A DNA stretch of 8,430 bases, from assembly GCA_947177435.1 (NCBI GenBank), contig CAMWUM010000075.1, positions 1 to 8,430 of the forward strand. Reading direction: 5' to 3'. This DNA comes from an uncultured Muribaculaceae bacterium. Its GTDB lineage: Bacteria; Bacteroidota; Bacteroidia; Bacteroidales; Muribaculaceae. Under the pieces are notes generated by a model, which saw nothing but the letters and a program-made list of their open reading frames with translations, did not search any database and had not been told where the DNA came from. This document shows, piece by piece, positions 8,059 to 8,430 of the stretch; within the stretch, counting starts at the first letter, position 1; each line of letters begins with the position of its first letter. The position numbers and the translations under genes are program-made.

Positions 8059-8066
8059 CAAAATTA
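8059..8066 (-). promoter_or_regulatory. Candidate -7 box of the esterase-mltG operon
   Basis: TAATTTTG on the minus strand fits TAnnTTTG. It would start transcription about 20 bases before the esterase ATG at 8033. I find no TTTG at the expected -33 distance; that stretch is a run of GGT/GGG instead. The site is thus half-supported. Confidence 0.4.
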
Positions 8067-8158
8067 CGAAAAACCTCCCAACCACCACCCCATCCAATGC
8101 TATAATTTTATATTTTGATGTTACATTTCCCCGTTTTCTCCAAAAAATCTCAGAATCC

Positions 8159-8189
8159 ATTGTCGTTTCACAAAGAAATCGTAACTTTG
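8159..8189 (+). promoter_or_regulatory. Promoter-like motif on the plus strand with no gene behind it
   Basis: TAACTTTG at 8182-8189 fits the Bacteroidota -7 consensus, and ATTG (8159-8162) lies 19 bases upstream, a three-of-four match to the -33 TTTG. A transcript would begin near 8195, right at the palindrome. It would then run antisense into the gene at the right edge. No plus-strand reading frame of note follows. Confidence 0.3.
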
Positions 8190-8192
8190 CGT

Positions 8193-8219
8193 AAAATTTG
8201 GAGTGGCACTCCAAATTTT
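8193..8219. repeat. Perfect 13-bp palindrome, part of a three-half-site array
   Basis: AAAATTTGGAGTG (8193-8205) and CACTCCAAATTTT (8207-8219) are perfect reverse complements around a single central G. A third half-site, CACTCCAAA, recurs at 8230-8238. The one-base centre is too short for a hairpin loop, so this part looks more like a dimer binding site than an RNA stem. Confidence 0.75.
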
Positions 8220-8238
8220 TCAGTAGTGCCACTCCAAA
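8193..8238 (-). terminator. Probable rho-independent terminator of the right-edge gene
   Basis: On the minus strand TTTGGAGTGGCACT (8238-8225) pairs perfectly over 14 bp with AGTGCCACTCCAAA (8210-8197) around a 14-base loop, followed by TTTT (8196-8193). It begins 45 bases after the stop of the gene at the right edge. The T tract is short, so termination is likely but not certain. Confidence 0.55.
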
Positions 8239-8283
8239 AATATCGGAATACAACTATAATAGAGGGCACGGGGACCGAGTCAC

Positions 8284-8430
8284 TCACTTTCTAAATTGGG
8301 ACAAATCGCAATCCTGCAAGGGGACGATTCCTTTCGCCGCCACCTGGTTGACAATTTCCTTGTAGAGCTCGTCTGAAAGCATCTCTTCATAAGCGGAAGA
8401 ATTAAACCCCCAAATAGGCATGCCCAAGCG
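8284..8430 (-). CDS. C-terminal end of an unidentified protein (5' part outside window)
   Basis: The minus-strand frame is open from the window edge to the TGA at 8284-8286 and gives 48 residues, including MPIWGFNSSAYEEM and ending DCDLSQFRK. The piece is soluble in character, with acidic and helical stretches, and has no membrane segment or motif that I recognise. Base composition and codon use resemble the neighbouring genes. The stem-loop 45 bases downstream supports this being a real gene end. The function cannot be assigned from this part. Confidence 0.6.
   Translation of the reverse strand, partial: RLGMPIWGFNSSAYEEMLSDELYKEIVNQVAAKGIVPLQDCDLSQFRK

Noticed and set aside
8235..8242. TATTTTTG on the minus strand as a second -7 box for the esterase
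   Set aside because: It falls in the hairpin arm, has no -33 match at a suitable distance, and would put the start about 200 bases before the gene.
8053..8253. Minus-strand open frame of 66 codons in the spacer before the esterase gene
   Set aside because: It spans the hairpin and the esterase -7 box, has no ribosome-binding site or family resemblance, and is best read as spacer.
1..8430. tRNA, rRNA, CRISPR, insertion sequence or phage genes
   Set aside because: I saw no repeat-spacer pattern, transposase or integrase motifs, or structural RNA signatures on either strand.

Overview
The window looks like chromosomal DNA from a Bacteroidales bacterium, most likely a fairly GC-rich gut lineage such as Muribaculaceae. 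Three things suggest this: Bacteroidota-type promoter boxes (TTTG / TAnnTTTG) in the AT-rich spacers, a CE6/sialate-esterase-like protein ending in a T9SS-type tail, and a TrkH protein of about 620 residues with an N-terminal membrane extension. The family assignments come from reading the translated proteins. The taxon is an inference. All recognisable genes lie on the minus strand, so the transcription order runs from high to low coordinates.

Right edge (8430 to 8034): the last 48 codons of an unidentified gene, followed by a 250-bp AT-rich spacer. The spacer holds a hairpin built from three copies of one 9-bp half-site. It serves well as a minus-strand terminator, and a plus-strand promoter-like motif lies beside it with no gene to drive.

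Middle (8033 to 5560): a secreted SGNH/CE6-type acetylesterase with a C-terminal sorting-tail-like domain is joined by a 4-base TTGA overlap to mltG, the inner-membrane endolytic murein transglycosylase. mltG therefore starts with TTG. After mltG comes a stem-loop with a T tract, and the -7 box of the next operon lies inside the stem.

Left (5447 to 1): a tight four-gene operon with gaps of 4, 4 and 14 bp. It encodes an MFS sugar permease of the SLC45/GPH type, an iron-sulfur L-serine ammonia-lyase (sdaA), a TrkH-family K+ channel subunit, and its TrkA/KtrA-type RCK gating subunit, which runs off the window. The permease carries a beta-rich insert of about 150 residues in the periplasmic loop between TM7 and TM8. 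The trkH reading frame is broken by a one-base loss at 1231-1233. The first half holds pore loops 1 and 2, the second half holds 3 and 4, and both halves remain well conserved.

No tRNA, rRNA, CRISPR array, transposase or phage gene is visible. I do not see a complete new defence or mobile system. The best leads are the permease insert, the promoter nested in a terminator, the frameshifted K+ transporter, and the three-half-site hairpin.
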